Assembly: GCA_036493735.1 (NCBI GenBank)
Contig: DASXPH010000148.1
Coordinates: 62,001-126,000 of the forward strand
From: AG2 sp036493735
GTDB taxonomy: Bacteria; Gemmatimonadota; Gemmatimonadetes; Gemmatimonadales; Gemmatimonadaceae
DNA length: 64,000 nucleotides
Direction of reading: 5' to 3'
The position numbers were made by a program, and so were the translations under genes. The first letter of the stretch is position 1. Each line of letters begins with the position of its first letter. Shown piece after piece: positions 8,444 to 16,621 of the stretch. The notes under the pieces are model-generated. The model was not told the origin of the DNA, searched no databases, and worked only from the letters and a program-made list of their open reading frames with translations.

Positions 8444-9838
8444 CTATTGAAGCTGCGTGACCGCGCCTTCGGCGCGAGCGAGCGACACACGGGCCTGCTG
8501 GAGCGACGTCATCACGTCCACGTACTGACTGCGGGCCGCGTTGAGGGTGAGCGAGGCAGTGACGACGTCGGCGTTGCCGGCGACGCCAGCGCGGAAGCGC
8601 TCCCGCGCCTGCGACACTTCCTGTTCGGCGAGGCGCAGCCGCTCGCGCGACGCCACGACTTCATCGCGCGCCGCGGTGACGTCGAGCAGCGCGCTGCGTA
8701 CATCCATCGTCGCCTGCTGCTCGAGGTCGCGGCGCCGCACGTCGAGCTCACGGGTCACCGCTTGCTGCTCCTGAATCCGTCCCTCGCGGCGAAAACCGTC
8801 GAAGATCGGAACCGAAAAGGTGACTCCATAGGTGTAGGTCGGCAGCAATCGCGCCGAGCCCGATTTGCCAATTGTCCCATCATCGCCAAACGCGCTGATG
8901 CTGGGCAGCCGCTCGGCGCGAATCGCCGTCACGGTCTGACGGGCGGCGAGCAGTTGCTCGTCGAGCGCGCGGAGGTCCGGCCGGTCGCGCAAGGCGCGCG
9001 CCGTCGCGGTCGGCTCGTCGAGCGCGACATTGTCGGAGAAAGTCGCCGCGAGAGTGTCCGTGAGCACGAGCGGCGCGTCGAATGTGAGGTTGAGCGCGCG
9101 ACGGAGGTCCAGCTGCGCGCGGTCGCGATCGTTGCGCGCCGCGATCAGCTGCGCGCGCACACCGGCGAGTTGCGACTCGGCGCGAGTGACATCGAGCGCG
9201 ACGCCAACACCTGCCTCGAGCTGGCTCTGGGCGATGTTGAGGAGATCGCGCGCGAGCGAGGAATCGGCCAGCCGGGCGTTGACCTGTGCGACGCCCCGCA
9301 ACACGCGAATGTACGCTGCGGCGGCCTGGGTCGCCGCGATATCGCCCTGATTGGTGACGTCGGCGCGCGCTGCCGTGACACCCGTCTGCGCGGTCCGCAC
9401 CCGCGCAATTGCACTCGGATCGAGCAGATCCGCCTGCACGTGGCCGCGGAGGTCGAGGGTGTTCACGGGTCCGAGCACCTGGCCGTCCGGGTTGAAGAGC
9501 GGCGGCTGGCCCGGCGCGGTCGGCAGCGTGATACCGAAGGTGACGGAGTTGAAGGTGCGGCCGCTCTGCACGGCGTCGGCGTTGAGCGACGGCAGCAACG
9601 CGGCGCGGCTCTGCCTAACGCGGGCCTGCGCCTCGGTCACGCGCTCGAGCGCGCCCAACACGCCATTACTCTGACGCGCGGCGAGTCGCGCCGCGTCGCC
9701 GAGGGAGAGGCGCACCGGCTGGCCTAACGGTTGTGACGATCCTGGCTGCTGCGCGGCCAGAGGCGCGGCAGTCAGCGCGGCGACGACAACGACCGCCGCT
9801 GCCTGACGAAATCCAGTGGAACGTTGACTCGGTCTCAT
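8444..9838 (-). CDS. TolC family outer membrane efflux protein
   Basis: An outer-membrane channel of the efflux system: signal peptide MRPSQRSTGFRQAAAVVVVAA, then two long Ala/Arg/Gln-rich helical hairpin repeats typical of TolC (464 aa in total). The ATG at 9838 overlaps the tetR stop as ATGA, which fixes the start and argues for coupled translation. LRDRPDLRALDEQLLAARQTV in the middle is a common TolC-family signature. Two octamer copies (9613, 9722) lie in the gene. Confidence 0.92.
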   Translation of the reverse strand: MRPSQRSTGFRQAAAVVVVAALTAAPLAAQQPGSSQPLGQPVRLSLGDAARLAARQSNGVLGALERVTEAQARVRQSRAALLPSLNADAVQSGRTFNSVTFGITLPTAPGQPPLFNPDGQVLGPVNTLDLRGHVQADLLDPSAIARVRTAQTGVTAARADVTNQGDIAATQAAAAYIRVLRGVAQVNARLADSSLARDLLNIAQSQLEAGVGVALDVTRAESQLAGVRAQLIAARNDRDRAQLDLRRALNLTFDAPLVLTDTLAATFSDNVALDEPTATARALRDRPDLRALDEQLLAARQTVTAIRAERLPSISAFGDDGTIGKSGSARLLPTYTYGVTFSVPIFDGFRREGRIQEQQAVTRELDVRRRDLEQQATMDVRSALLDVTAARDEVVASRERLRLAEQEVSQARERFRAGVAGNADVVTASLTLNAARSQYVDVMTSLQQARVSLARAEGAVTQLQ

Positions 9839-10515
9839 TTCGATGAATGGTTCTCTCGCACGCGTCGCGCGGGTGTTGGGCGGATGGCGTGGAGATAAAA
9901 GTCGAGAACTTCTTCGAGCACTTGCTCGTCGGTCTTGTTTGCGGTGGCCTTGAAGAGATCGCGGTGGCTGCACCAGAGCGCGTGCATGAGCAACATCGGG
10001 CCCAACATCCGCGCCGCCACCGCGGGATCGACGGCACGAAACTCACCGGTCTTGATGCCGCGCTCGACAATGTTCGTGACGAGACGCCAGATACGCTCGA
10101 TCACCTCGCGGCCGTAAAAGCGAGCGAGGTCCGGGAAATTGCTGAGCTCCGCGTGAATCAGGCGGAAGAGCGCGGCGAATTTCGGGGAGCGAAGGTAGCC
10201 CCAGTAGCCACGGACGAACTGCGACAATGTCTCCGACGCCGACTGCTGCGTCGCGGTGGCGAGCTCGCGCTCGGCGCGCTCGATCTGAGCGATGATGGTC
10301 TGGCGAATGACTTCCCGGAATAGCTCCTCCTTATTCGGGAAGTAGAGATAGATGGTGCCTTTCGAGAGTCCAGCCCGCTTGGCAATGTCCTCGAGGCGGG
10401 CAGCGGCGAGGCCGCGCTCACCGAAGATGGCGAGCGCCGCATCGATGATCTGCTGCGGTCGCTCCTCCGGCAGCCGACGCCAACGTGGCTCTTGAGAGGA
10501 CGGCGAAATGGTCAT
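9835..10515 (-). CDS. TetR/AcrR family transcriptional regulator of the efflux operon
   Basis: This 226-residue one-domain regulator has the TetR helix-turn-helix at about 22-66 (IIDAALAIFGERGL, then LEDIAKRAGLSKGTIYLYFPNKEELF). The remainder is the helical ligand domain. It is the first gene of the operon, overlaps tolC by four bases, and has a perfect palindrome six bases before its ATG. The expected behaviour, inferred from the family, is that the dimer represses its own operon until a pump substrate binds. Confidence 0.93.
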   Translation of the reverse strand: MTISPSSQEPRWRRLPEERPQQIIDAALAIFGERGLAAARLEDIAKRAGLSKGTIYLYFPNKEELFREVIRQTIIAQIERAERELATATQQSASETLSQFVRGYWGYLRSPKFAALFRLIHAELSNFPDLARFYGREVIERIWRLVTNIVERGIKTGEFRAVDPAVAARMLGPMLLMHALWCSHRDLFKATANKTDEQVLEEVLDFYLHAIRPTPARRVRENHSSK

Positions 10516-10520
10516 TTATA

Positions 10521-10538
10521 TGACCGACCAGTCGGTAA
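10521..10538. promoter_or_regulatory. TetR operator palindrome
   Basis: ACCGAC (10523-10528) and GTCGGT (10531-10536) are exact inverted repeats around CA, with partial symmetry one base further out on each side. The size and the sequence are typical of TetR-family operators. The palindrome lies six bases upstream of the tetR start, so a bound dimer would block the operon promoter. It is the only obvious palindrome in this gap. Confidence 0.7.
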
Positions 10539-10673
10539 GCAGAATGGGCACTGCTGGGGTCCCGCCCTCTAGGCGAGCGAGGATATTCAGCAGTAAATAA
10601 CTTACGGGTCAGTAATATCGGCGAATCTGGGACCCCGCGCAAGTCCCTGCCCCGACCGGACTACCTTTCACTA

Positions 10674-11099
10674 ATGGACGACGAAAACCGGTACGCTCGA
10701 GAGGAAGCTGTCCGGCTGGACAAGTGGCTCTGGGCCGCTCGCTTCTTCAAGACACGCTCGCTGGCCACCGAAGCCGTCAACGGCGGCAAGGTCGAATTGA
10801 ATGGCTTGCGCCCCAAGCCTTCCAAGGACGTCAAGATCGGCGACCAGCTGCGCGTTCGGCTCGGCCCGTTCGTTCACGCCATGACGATTCGCGGGCTCGC
10901 CGAGCGGCGCGGGCCGGCGTCGGTAGCCGCCCAGCTCTACGAGGAGTCGCCGGAGAGCATCGCCGCGCGCGAACGCCTCCGCGAACAGCACCGGCTCGCC
11001 CCGTCAGCCCAGTACGAGGAGGGCGGTCGGCCGACGAAGAAGGACCGGCGCACCCTCTCCGCCTTCGAGGAGCGACAGAGGCGACGAGGTGGTACCTGA
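10674..11099 (+). CDS. hslR: Hsp15-like S4-domain RNA-binding protein
   Basis: A 141-residue cytoplasmic protein whose S4 domain occupies about 12-75 (VRLDKWLWAARFFKTRSLATEAVNGGKVELNG, then KIGDQLRV). The basic C-terminal tail RPTKKDRRTLSAFEERQRRR is characteristic of Hsp15, the heat-shock protein that binds 50S subunits carrying stalled nascent chains. It starts at the ATG at 10674. The 158-bp gap from tetR contains an inverted pair GGGGTCCC/GGGACCCC about 65 bp apart, perhaps part of its control. Confidence 0.9.
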   Translation: MDDENRYAREEAVRLDKWLWAARFFKTRSLATEAVNGGKVELNGLRPKPSKDVKIGDQLRVRLGPFVHAMTIRGLAERRGPASVAAQLYEESPESIAARERLREQHRLAPSAQYEEGGRPTKKDRRTLSAFEERQRRRGGT

Positions 11100-11101
11100 C
11101 C

Positions 11102-11143
11102 CGTTGGGCGTTGAGCGTTCGGCGTCGAGCGTTGGCCGTTAGG
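11102..11143. repeat. Heptad element H5, six perfect CGTNNNN units ending in the uptake-like octamer
   Basis: Six consecutive heptads read CGTTGGG, CGTTGAG, CGTTCGG, CGTCGAG, CGTTGGC, CGTTAGG, followed by C. The last unit plus C is exactly the window-wide octamer CGTTAGGC. TTA at 11139-11141 is the stop codon (TAA on the minus strand) of the esterase gene. The array lies between the convergent hslR and esterase genes. Confidence 0.85.
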
Positions 11144-11822
11144 CTTCACGCGAGTCGATCAAGTGCAGCAGATTGGCGAGCGCCTGCGGTTTAATCGAGT
11201 GGCCGCCCTCGTAGCGCAGCAGCCGGTAAGTCGTGCCGGCGTCGCGCAGCCGCCGCTCCTCCTCCGCGAGACGCTCGGCGTTCACGAACTTGTCCCGCGA
11301 ACCAACGACCAGATAGCGCAATGGCGGACGCTCCTGGCTTCGTTCTTGTTTTGTCACGAGCTCTGGCGGCAGGAATCCACCCCACAGCACCAGCTCTGTC
11401 GGACGAATCGAGCCGGCCGACACCCAGCGCGCCGCCGTCGCCGTCCCTTGGGAAAAGCCAAGCACTACGACCCGACTCGGCCAGCTGCCGCCTTGGAGTC
11501 GGGACAGGACGTCACCAGCAACGGCGTCGAGGTACGCGACGTAATCGTCGATCTCGTTCCCACGATCTTCTCTCGTCATCCACGTGGCACCCACCGGCCG
11601 ATCGGCGGCCGGTATATCCACACCGGTGAGATAGAATCGATTCAGCGCCTCCGGCGCCACGATGAGTCGATTGTCGTTGTCGAGTGAGGTGAAGCTATTG
11701 ATGAAGGTCGCCGCGAGCTGCCCATACCCGTGCAGCACGAACCACACTTCGGCGACGGCGCCCTCCTCCGGACCGAGTGTGCAGTACCTCGCGGTGCGGG
11801 CGACTTTGATGTAGCGAAGCAA
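11139..11822 (-). CDS. Predicted serine esterase / carboxylesterase (alpha/beta hydrolase)
   Basis: This 227-residue cytoplasmic hydrolase resembles the phospholipase/carboxylesterase group. The oxyanion-side motif VLHGYGQ lies near residue 30, the nucleophile elbow G-F-S-Q-G near 122, the acid SRDKF near 175 and the catalytic His in EGGHSIKP near 205. The start is TTG at 11822 because no ATG or GTG lies between it and the first strand, so it is somewhat uncertain. Both ends of the gene touch heptad arrays, H6 just upstream and H5 at the stop codon. The substrate is unknown. Confidence 0.85.
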   Translation of the reverse strand: MLRYIKVARTARYCTLGPEEGAVAEVWFVLHGYGQLAATFINSFTSLDNDNRLIVAPEALNRFYLTGVDIPAADRPVGATWMTREDRGNEIDDYVAYLDAVAGDVLSRLQGGSWPSRVVVLGFSQGTATAARWVSAGSIRPTELVLWGGFLPPELVTKQERSQERPPLRYLVVGSRDKFVNAERLAEEERRLRDAGTTYRLLRYEGGHSIKPQALANLLHLIDSREA

Positions 11823-11827
11823 GTGCT

Positions 11828-11935
11828 GAACGGTGGTCGGTTATCGGTCATCGGTGATGAAAGGAAAGGCGGCGCGCAGCGCCGCCAGTCCGAATTCACG
11901 CTCTACTCTCTACCCGCTACCGTCAAGGCCGCGGA
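11828..11935. repeat. Heptad element H6 with GC hairpin
   Basis: The left arm is GAACGGT, GGTCGGT, TATCGGT, CATCGGT (11828-11855). The central hairpin GGCGGCGC/GCGCCGCC has loop GCA (11868-11886). The right arm is C-rich (TCTACTC, TCTACCC, GCTACCG). The first three left-arm units occur in the same order inside the gene at 40155-41363. The element separates the end of the TonB receptor gene at 11923 from the esterase start; it is probably also a terminator. Confidence 0.8.
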
Positions 11936-14900
11936 GCGCCACGCCGCTGGAAGCCGCGCTGCAAGGTCGGGTTGCGTACTTCGTCGGGGAGCATGTTCCA
12001 TTGCTCTGGCGTGAGTATGGCCTGCGCGCGCTTGATCGCCGCAAGGTAATTGTTTCGAGCTTGTTGAAGTCGAGGCTGGATGTTGGGGAACACCGCGGCC
12101 AGATCGGCTCCCCCCTGCCCCTTCGCCAGCTGCTGCTCCACGTCGGCAACGAGGCTATCGTTCTTCGCGGTCAATGAATCAGCGACTGCGTTGAGGCTCG
12201 TCACCTGCTCCGGGGTGAGCTTCAGCTTGAGAGAATCATTCAGGGCGAGAATAGCGGTCACAGGATTCGGAGCGACGCGATTGACAATGGTTCTGATGTC
12301 GAAGTTCCGGCCCCCCCGTCCACCGGCTGCGCGAGCACCGTTGATTCCCCTTAGCGTGCCCTCGAGCAGATCGCGCTGTCGATCCGGACCAAGTTGGAGT
12401 CGCGCCTGTACGGCCAACTGGAACGGCGTGCGAATCGCCGTTCGCGCGGCGGGATTGTCGCCGAAGCGGTCGTTCACTGTATAGATGAATCGTTTGTTGA
12501 CGGGATCGAATCCACTCACGTAGAGCAACGTTGGATCAGCGCGATTGGGCTGCCCCCAGCCCTTCAGGTTGTTCGACCCGTGCAGCAGCTGATCGAGTCC
12601 GGCCAGCGGATTGATCGCGCTCAGCGAAATCATCAAACGCCGGCCGAGGAGCGAACCCAGGTCGGGACGCAGGTTCGCCTGCAGGTCGATGCCTGGCGTC
12701 CAGCTCCCCATGCAACTGTTACGGCCGGCGACGTAGCCGAGCTGCTTGAGCAAACAGTCACGCGCGTCGCGCGGTCCGTTCCCGAGCAGGCGGCGCATGC
12801 CGTTGACGAGCGCGGTGTCGGCCTGAATGCTCGGATCGTCCGGGTTGAAGATGAACGCGCGATCGTTGCGGGACCCGTCGCCATTGATGTCACTGCCGAC
12901 GCGAGGCGTGAAGGGCGCGCCCGACGACAGGCGCAACACCGAGGTGATGTCGAGCCATGGCTTCACCAGCCAGGTCGTGGTGCCGACGATGGAATGCCGC
13001 CGCTCGAAGTCGCTCGTTGCCCAGGGGAAGATGTTCGGATCGCCCGCGGTGGTCGGCGAGCCGAAGCCGGCGCCGGCGCCGCTGCCGCCACCGAAGCCGC
13101 CGGCATTGTAGAACGAGGATTGGTCGAGCGAACGCGTAAAGGTGTACGAGAGATTCCAGATGATATCGTTAGGCGTCACACCGTTGAGCGAGAGTGTCAC
13201 CTGACCCGTGCGCGACTCCAGTCCCGACGTGACGTCCAGCACCTGGGCATACTGTGGATACAATCGCGACGAGAGGAGGCTGATGGCGCCTGTCTGGGGC
13301 ACGATCGCGTTCGGATCCACGAAGACCGGGCGGTTGCCTTCGGTGGCGAGCGTGAACTGCGGCGCGGTGTTGAGGTTCAGGTCGCGAACGCTATAGAGAT
13401 TCGTACCGAGTGCGTAGGAGAAGTCGATGCTCGCTCCGAGGCGGGCGCTCAGGCGATGGCTCGTACCTAACGACGCGCGCCACGAGCGGGGCGCGCCGAA
13501 GTCGGGCTCGAACACCGTGACATTGGGCCGCTGATTGCCGGCCAGCGCCGGATCACCGGAGGCGACGCCGTTCGCGCACTGCGTCGGGATCGTCGATGGA
13601 TCCGCGGCGTACTCCGCCCAGTCGGGAATCGGCACGCCGGCGCCGATGCAGATGAGCTGCGATTGACTATTCGCCAGTCCCGTTGCCGTGAGCGCGGACG
13701 CGAACATCGGCAGGGGAAACGTACCTCGGAATTCACCAACGCCGCCGCGAATGATGTACGGCTGCGCGCCGAACCCCCCGCCAGACGCCCCGAAACCACT
13801 TGCGTCGCCGCCGCGGCCAAATCCGCCGCCACCACCACCGCGGCCACCGCCACCACCGGGTCCACCAAAACCACCTTGCGGAATCTGGCCACTATTGCCG
13901 CCAATCATCCATGTGAAGCCCATTCGTGGACTGCCGCTCACTTCCGTCGGGAACTTGTCGGTGCGCCGCCCGAAGAGCTGGTCGATCTCCGGATTGTATG
14001 CGGGGTGGCCCTGGAAAGCGGACGCCTCGACGCGATAGCCGTACGTCACCTGCAGCGACCGGCTGTGCCGCCATGTATCGCCCAGATAAATCGCGCTATT
14101 CAATCCGGAACCCGTGCGCGCGGTCGGCATGAGCGACCGTGTGAACATCGCCGGCTGATTGGTCTCGAGATCACTCAGCGAATTGAAGAGGAAGGTCCCG
14201 TCGCTGTTGAAGGCGTTCATCGACGAGAAGCTCGTTATGTTCACCAGCCCGCCGAGCTTGAAGCGATGCGATGCATCCGACGACATCCAGGAGAACTCGT
14301 CGCTGCCCTCGAATTGTCCGTTGGCTCCATCGGTGGGCAGGCCGGAGTTGCCGCCGAAGTCGAGTTGCGTCACCGCGACTGTCGTATCCGCGAAGCTCGA
14401 CGTGACATTTACACGACCTTCCGGATCCGAGAGATACGGACTCGCGTTGTTGAGATTTCGGGAATAGGTGGCGCGCACCTCGTTCAGAAAATTTCCGAAC
14501 ACCGACGACAGCGCGAGCATTCCGCCGCCGCCACCGGTATGCTGCGTTCCGCCATGAGTCGGCAACGCAAAGGCAGAGGTGCGAAATGCCTCCTGCAGCG
14601 AGCCCTGCCAGTTGCCGCGCAGCATGAGTGAGTGATCGTCGTTGACGTGGTAGTCGACACGAACGATCGCGGTGCCGTTGTCCGATTGTCGATCCGTTGG
14701 AATCGCAGGCACTGACAACGGAATCCCGTAGTCTCCCACCAGGTCGCGGAAGCGCTCGGCGGAATCCGGTTGCATGCCCAATCGCTCGAGCGTGAGCGCA
14801 TCCGCCCCCGTGATCGTCTGCAGCGGATCCATTCGCCGGCGCAGCTGGAATGCGCCGAAGTAAAACAACTTGTCCTGAACGATCGGACCACCGATCCCGC

Positions 14901-15756
14901 CGCTGAATTGATGCTGCGTATAACCCTGGCCAAAGGTGGTGGGCGTGCTCTGATCGGCGCCGAACTCGAGGTGCGGATCACGCAGCGCGTAGCTGAGCGA
15001 TCCGCTCAGTTGATTCGTGCCGCCGCGCGTCGTCGTTGCCACCTGGCCGCCGGTGAACTGGCCGCGCGCCACATCGTACGTGTTGGTGATGACACGCGTC
15101 TGGCGTACGGCTTCCGTCGGGACATTGGTGCCGCCGAGAAAACTCAAGCCATCGAGTGTCACCTGATTCTGATCCGGCCGTTGACCGGCGACGGAGAACG
15201 CAGCCGCCGTGGAATCGCTGCCGGTGATCGCGACGACGCCCGGCGTGAGCGATGCGAGCGCGGCGAGATCCGTCGGATCGATTGGAAGTCGCTGTAGCTG
15301 CTCGCCTGTTAGTGTTCGCTCAACTGAGCCCGGGCCCGGACGATCATTCCCGGCGGATGGCGCGGTGCTGCGGACGACGACGGGACCGAGCTCGGTCGCC
15401 ACTGGACTGAGCTTGACGTCGGCAACGAGACGATCTTCGTCCGCCTGGCGCGCGAGGGTGAAGGTGGTCGCCGCGAATCCGATGTAGCGGATCGTCATCC
15501 GATAGGAGCCGCCACCATCAGGAAACAGGATCGTGTACTGGCCCCTGTCGTTGGTCGTCCGCGAACGGGTGACACCCGTCTCGATCGACATCGCGTCGAC
15601 GCGAGCGCCGACGAGGGGCTTGCCGTCGGGTCCCGTGATCTTCCCCGTGAGAATGTCCGTCGTGCTCCCGACCTGTGCGCGCGCCGTGACCGGAAATGAG
15701 AGTGCGGCCAGGAGAGCAATACCTGCCAAGGAAGTGCGCAAACAAAACAGGGGCAT
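11923..15756 (-). CDS. TonB-dependent receptor with Cna-like N-terminus and C-terminal LTxxQ domain
   Basis: The 1277-residue outer-membrane protein has a signal peptide (MPLFCLRTSLAGIALLAALS), then a carboxypeptidase-regulatory/CnaB-like beta sandwich (about 35-120, TGKITGPDGKPLVGARVDA). A plug with QVTLDGLSFLGG and many barrel strands follow. A Gly-rich low-complexity insertion lies near 640-675. After the barrel, about 100 residues form a helical tail with two LTPEQ motifs (about 1180 and 1248), the signature of Spy/CpxP LTxxQ proteins. The ligand is unknown. This Cna-plug-barrel type is often annotated as an OmpA-related TonB receptor. One gap in the plug-barrel family signature: I see no clear TonB box. 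Confidence 0.85.
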   Translation of the reverse strand: MPLFCLRTSLAGIALLAALSFPVTARAQVGSTTDILTGKITGPDGKPLVGARVDAMSIETGVTRSRTTNDRGQYTILFPDGGGSYRMTIRYIGFAATTFTLARQADEDRLVADVKLSPVATELGPVVVRSTAPSAGNDRPGPGSVERTLTGEQLQRLPIDPTDLAALASLTPGVVAITGSDSTAAAFSVAGQRPDQNQVTLDGLSFLGGTNVPTEAVRQTRVITNTYDVARGQFTGGQVATTTRGGTNQLSGSLSYALRDPHLEFGADQSTPTTFGQGYTQHQFSGGIGGPIVQDKLFYFGAFQLRRRMDPLQTITGADALTLERLGMQPDSAERFRDLVGDYGIPLSVPAIPTDRQSDNGTAIVRVDYHVNDDHSLMLRGNWQGSLQEAFRTSAFALPTHGGTQHTGGGGGMLALSSVFGNFLNEVRATYSRNLNNASPYLSDPEGRVNVTSSFADTTVAVTQLDFGGNSGLPTDGANGQFEGSDEFSWMSSDASHRFKLGGLVNITSFSSMNAFNSDGTFLFNSLSDLETNQPAMFTRSLMPTARTGSGLNSAIYLGDTWRHSRSLQVTYGYRVEASAFQGHPAYNPEIDQLFGRRTDKFPTEVSGSPRMGFTWMIGGNSGQIPQGGFGGPGGGGGRGGGGGGFGRGGDASGFGASGGGFGAQPYIIRGGVGEFRGTFPLPMFASALTATGLANSQSQLICIGAGVPIPDWAEYAADPSTIPTQCANGVASGDPALAGNQRPNVTVFEPDFGAPRSWRASLGTSHRLSARLGASIDFSYALGTNLYSVRDLNLNTAPQFTLATEGNRPVFVDPNAIVPQTGAISLLSSRLYPQYAQVLDVTSGLESRTGQVTLSLNGVTPNDIIWNLSYTFTRSLDQSSFYNAGGFGGGSGAGAGFGSPTTAGDPNIFPWATSDFERRHSIVGTTTWLVKPWLDITSVLRLSSGAPFTPRVGSDINGDGSRNDRAFIFNPDDPSIQADTALVNGMRRLLGNGPRDARDCLLKQLGYVAGRNSCMGSWTPGIDLQANLRPDLGSLLGRRLMISLSAINPLAGLDQLLHGSNNLKGWGQPNRADPTLLYVSGFDPVNKRFIYTVNDRFGDNPAARTAIRTPFQLAVQARLQLGPDRQRDLLEGTLRGINGARAAGGRGGRNFDIRTIVNRVAPNPVTAILALNDSLKLKLTPEQVTSLNAVADSLTAKNDSLVADVEQQLAKGQGGADLAAVFPNIQPRLQQARNNYLAAIKRAQAILTPEQWNMLPDEVRNPTLQRGFQRRGAPRP

Positions 15757-15944
15757 ATGAATTCACTCAAGAGTCCGTCGCCTGGCACGTCGCTGATACG
15801 TGGCGATGGCGTTCGACGCAATAAGCTCGCTCTGCGTTAATGGCAGCGGCAGATGTACACCGCTTCAGCTGCGAGCGTTTGTACGGGTACGCGCCGATCC
15901 GCTGTCGCGTTGCGTCACGGCTCATGCCGCGCGCTGAGAAAACG
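15757..15944. other. Intergenic gap, probable promoter of the TonB receptor
   Basis: This 188-bp stretch between the DUF3052-like gene's end and the receptor's start holds no ORF, hairpin array or repeat that I can support. The receptor's leader and promoter should lie here, but no clean consensus is visible. Confidence 0.4.
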
Positions 15945-16574
15945 TCAGCGTTTCGCCTTCGGGATCACCAGCTTCTCGGCCGTATGTGTCTGCGAGAAGC
16001 GCGCAACCTTCGTGTAGGTGAGTCCGAGGCGCTTGGCCTCCACAAAGATTTCTGTATCGCGCAATCCACCCGCACCCTTGGGATGCACGACCCAGATCGC
16101 GCCGTCGCGCGCCATCGCTTTGGCGGCCGTCGACAAGCGCGACAACGCGGCGACATTTTCCGCGCCCAGGAAAATGACGTCCGAACGCGGTGCAATGCGC
16201 CCGACGCTCACTCGTGCGGCGCGCGTTCGCAGCGACTCGACGAAATCCGCGTCATCGATCGCAGCGACCGACACCGTGTGCTCGGCTTTCACGTCGAGCT
16301 TCTCGATGAGTGACTTCGGCGAGCGAATGCGCTCCGCCCACTTCTCCGCCTGTGCGCCGAGGCGGAACGTCACGTCGCCCCCAGTGAAGGTGACACACAG
16401 CGCGCCCTTGCTCTCGCTCACCTTGCGAATCGACGCGAGCGGAATCGCCAACCGAAACCCGCGTTCGGCACCGCGCGCGTCGCCGCGAAAGAGCAGCTCA
16501 TCCGTCTCGAGCAGCGCTTTCCCCTCGTGCGAGGCACCGCCTACTTCGAGCTGACAGCGCGCTTCCGCTCCCAT
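15945..16574 (-). CDS. DUF3052-like protein
   Basis: A 209-residue soluble protein of unknown function. The second half, with a DGAIWVVHPKG stretch, then DTEIFVEAKRLGLTYTKVARF and a final S-Q-T-H-T-A-E-K-L-V-I-P, resembles DUF3052 proteins. The first half (residues 1-95) is a beta-rich segment with FRLAIPLASIRKV and VTFRLGAQAEKWAERI, like a PH-type fold. No signal peptide or membrane segment is seen. The ATG at 16574 is the only plausible start. The S41 protease gene ends 47 bp upstream, so co-transcription is possible. Confidence 0.7.
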   Translation of the reverse strand: MGAEARCQLEVGGASHEGKALLETDELLFRGDARGAERGFRLAIPLASIRKVSESKGALCVTFTGGDVTFRLGAQAEKWAERIRSPKSLIEKLDVKAEHTVSVAAIDDADFVESLRTRAARVSVGRIAPRSDVIFLGAENVAALSRLSTAAKAMARDGAIWVVHPKGAGGLRDTEIFVEAKRLGLTYTKVARFSQTHTAEKLVIPKAKR

Positions 16575-16621
16575 ACGATGTCGAGTGAGGAAGTGCCGAC
16601 GCGGTGCCGACGGACGTCGTA

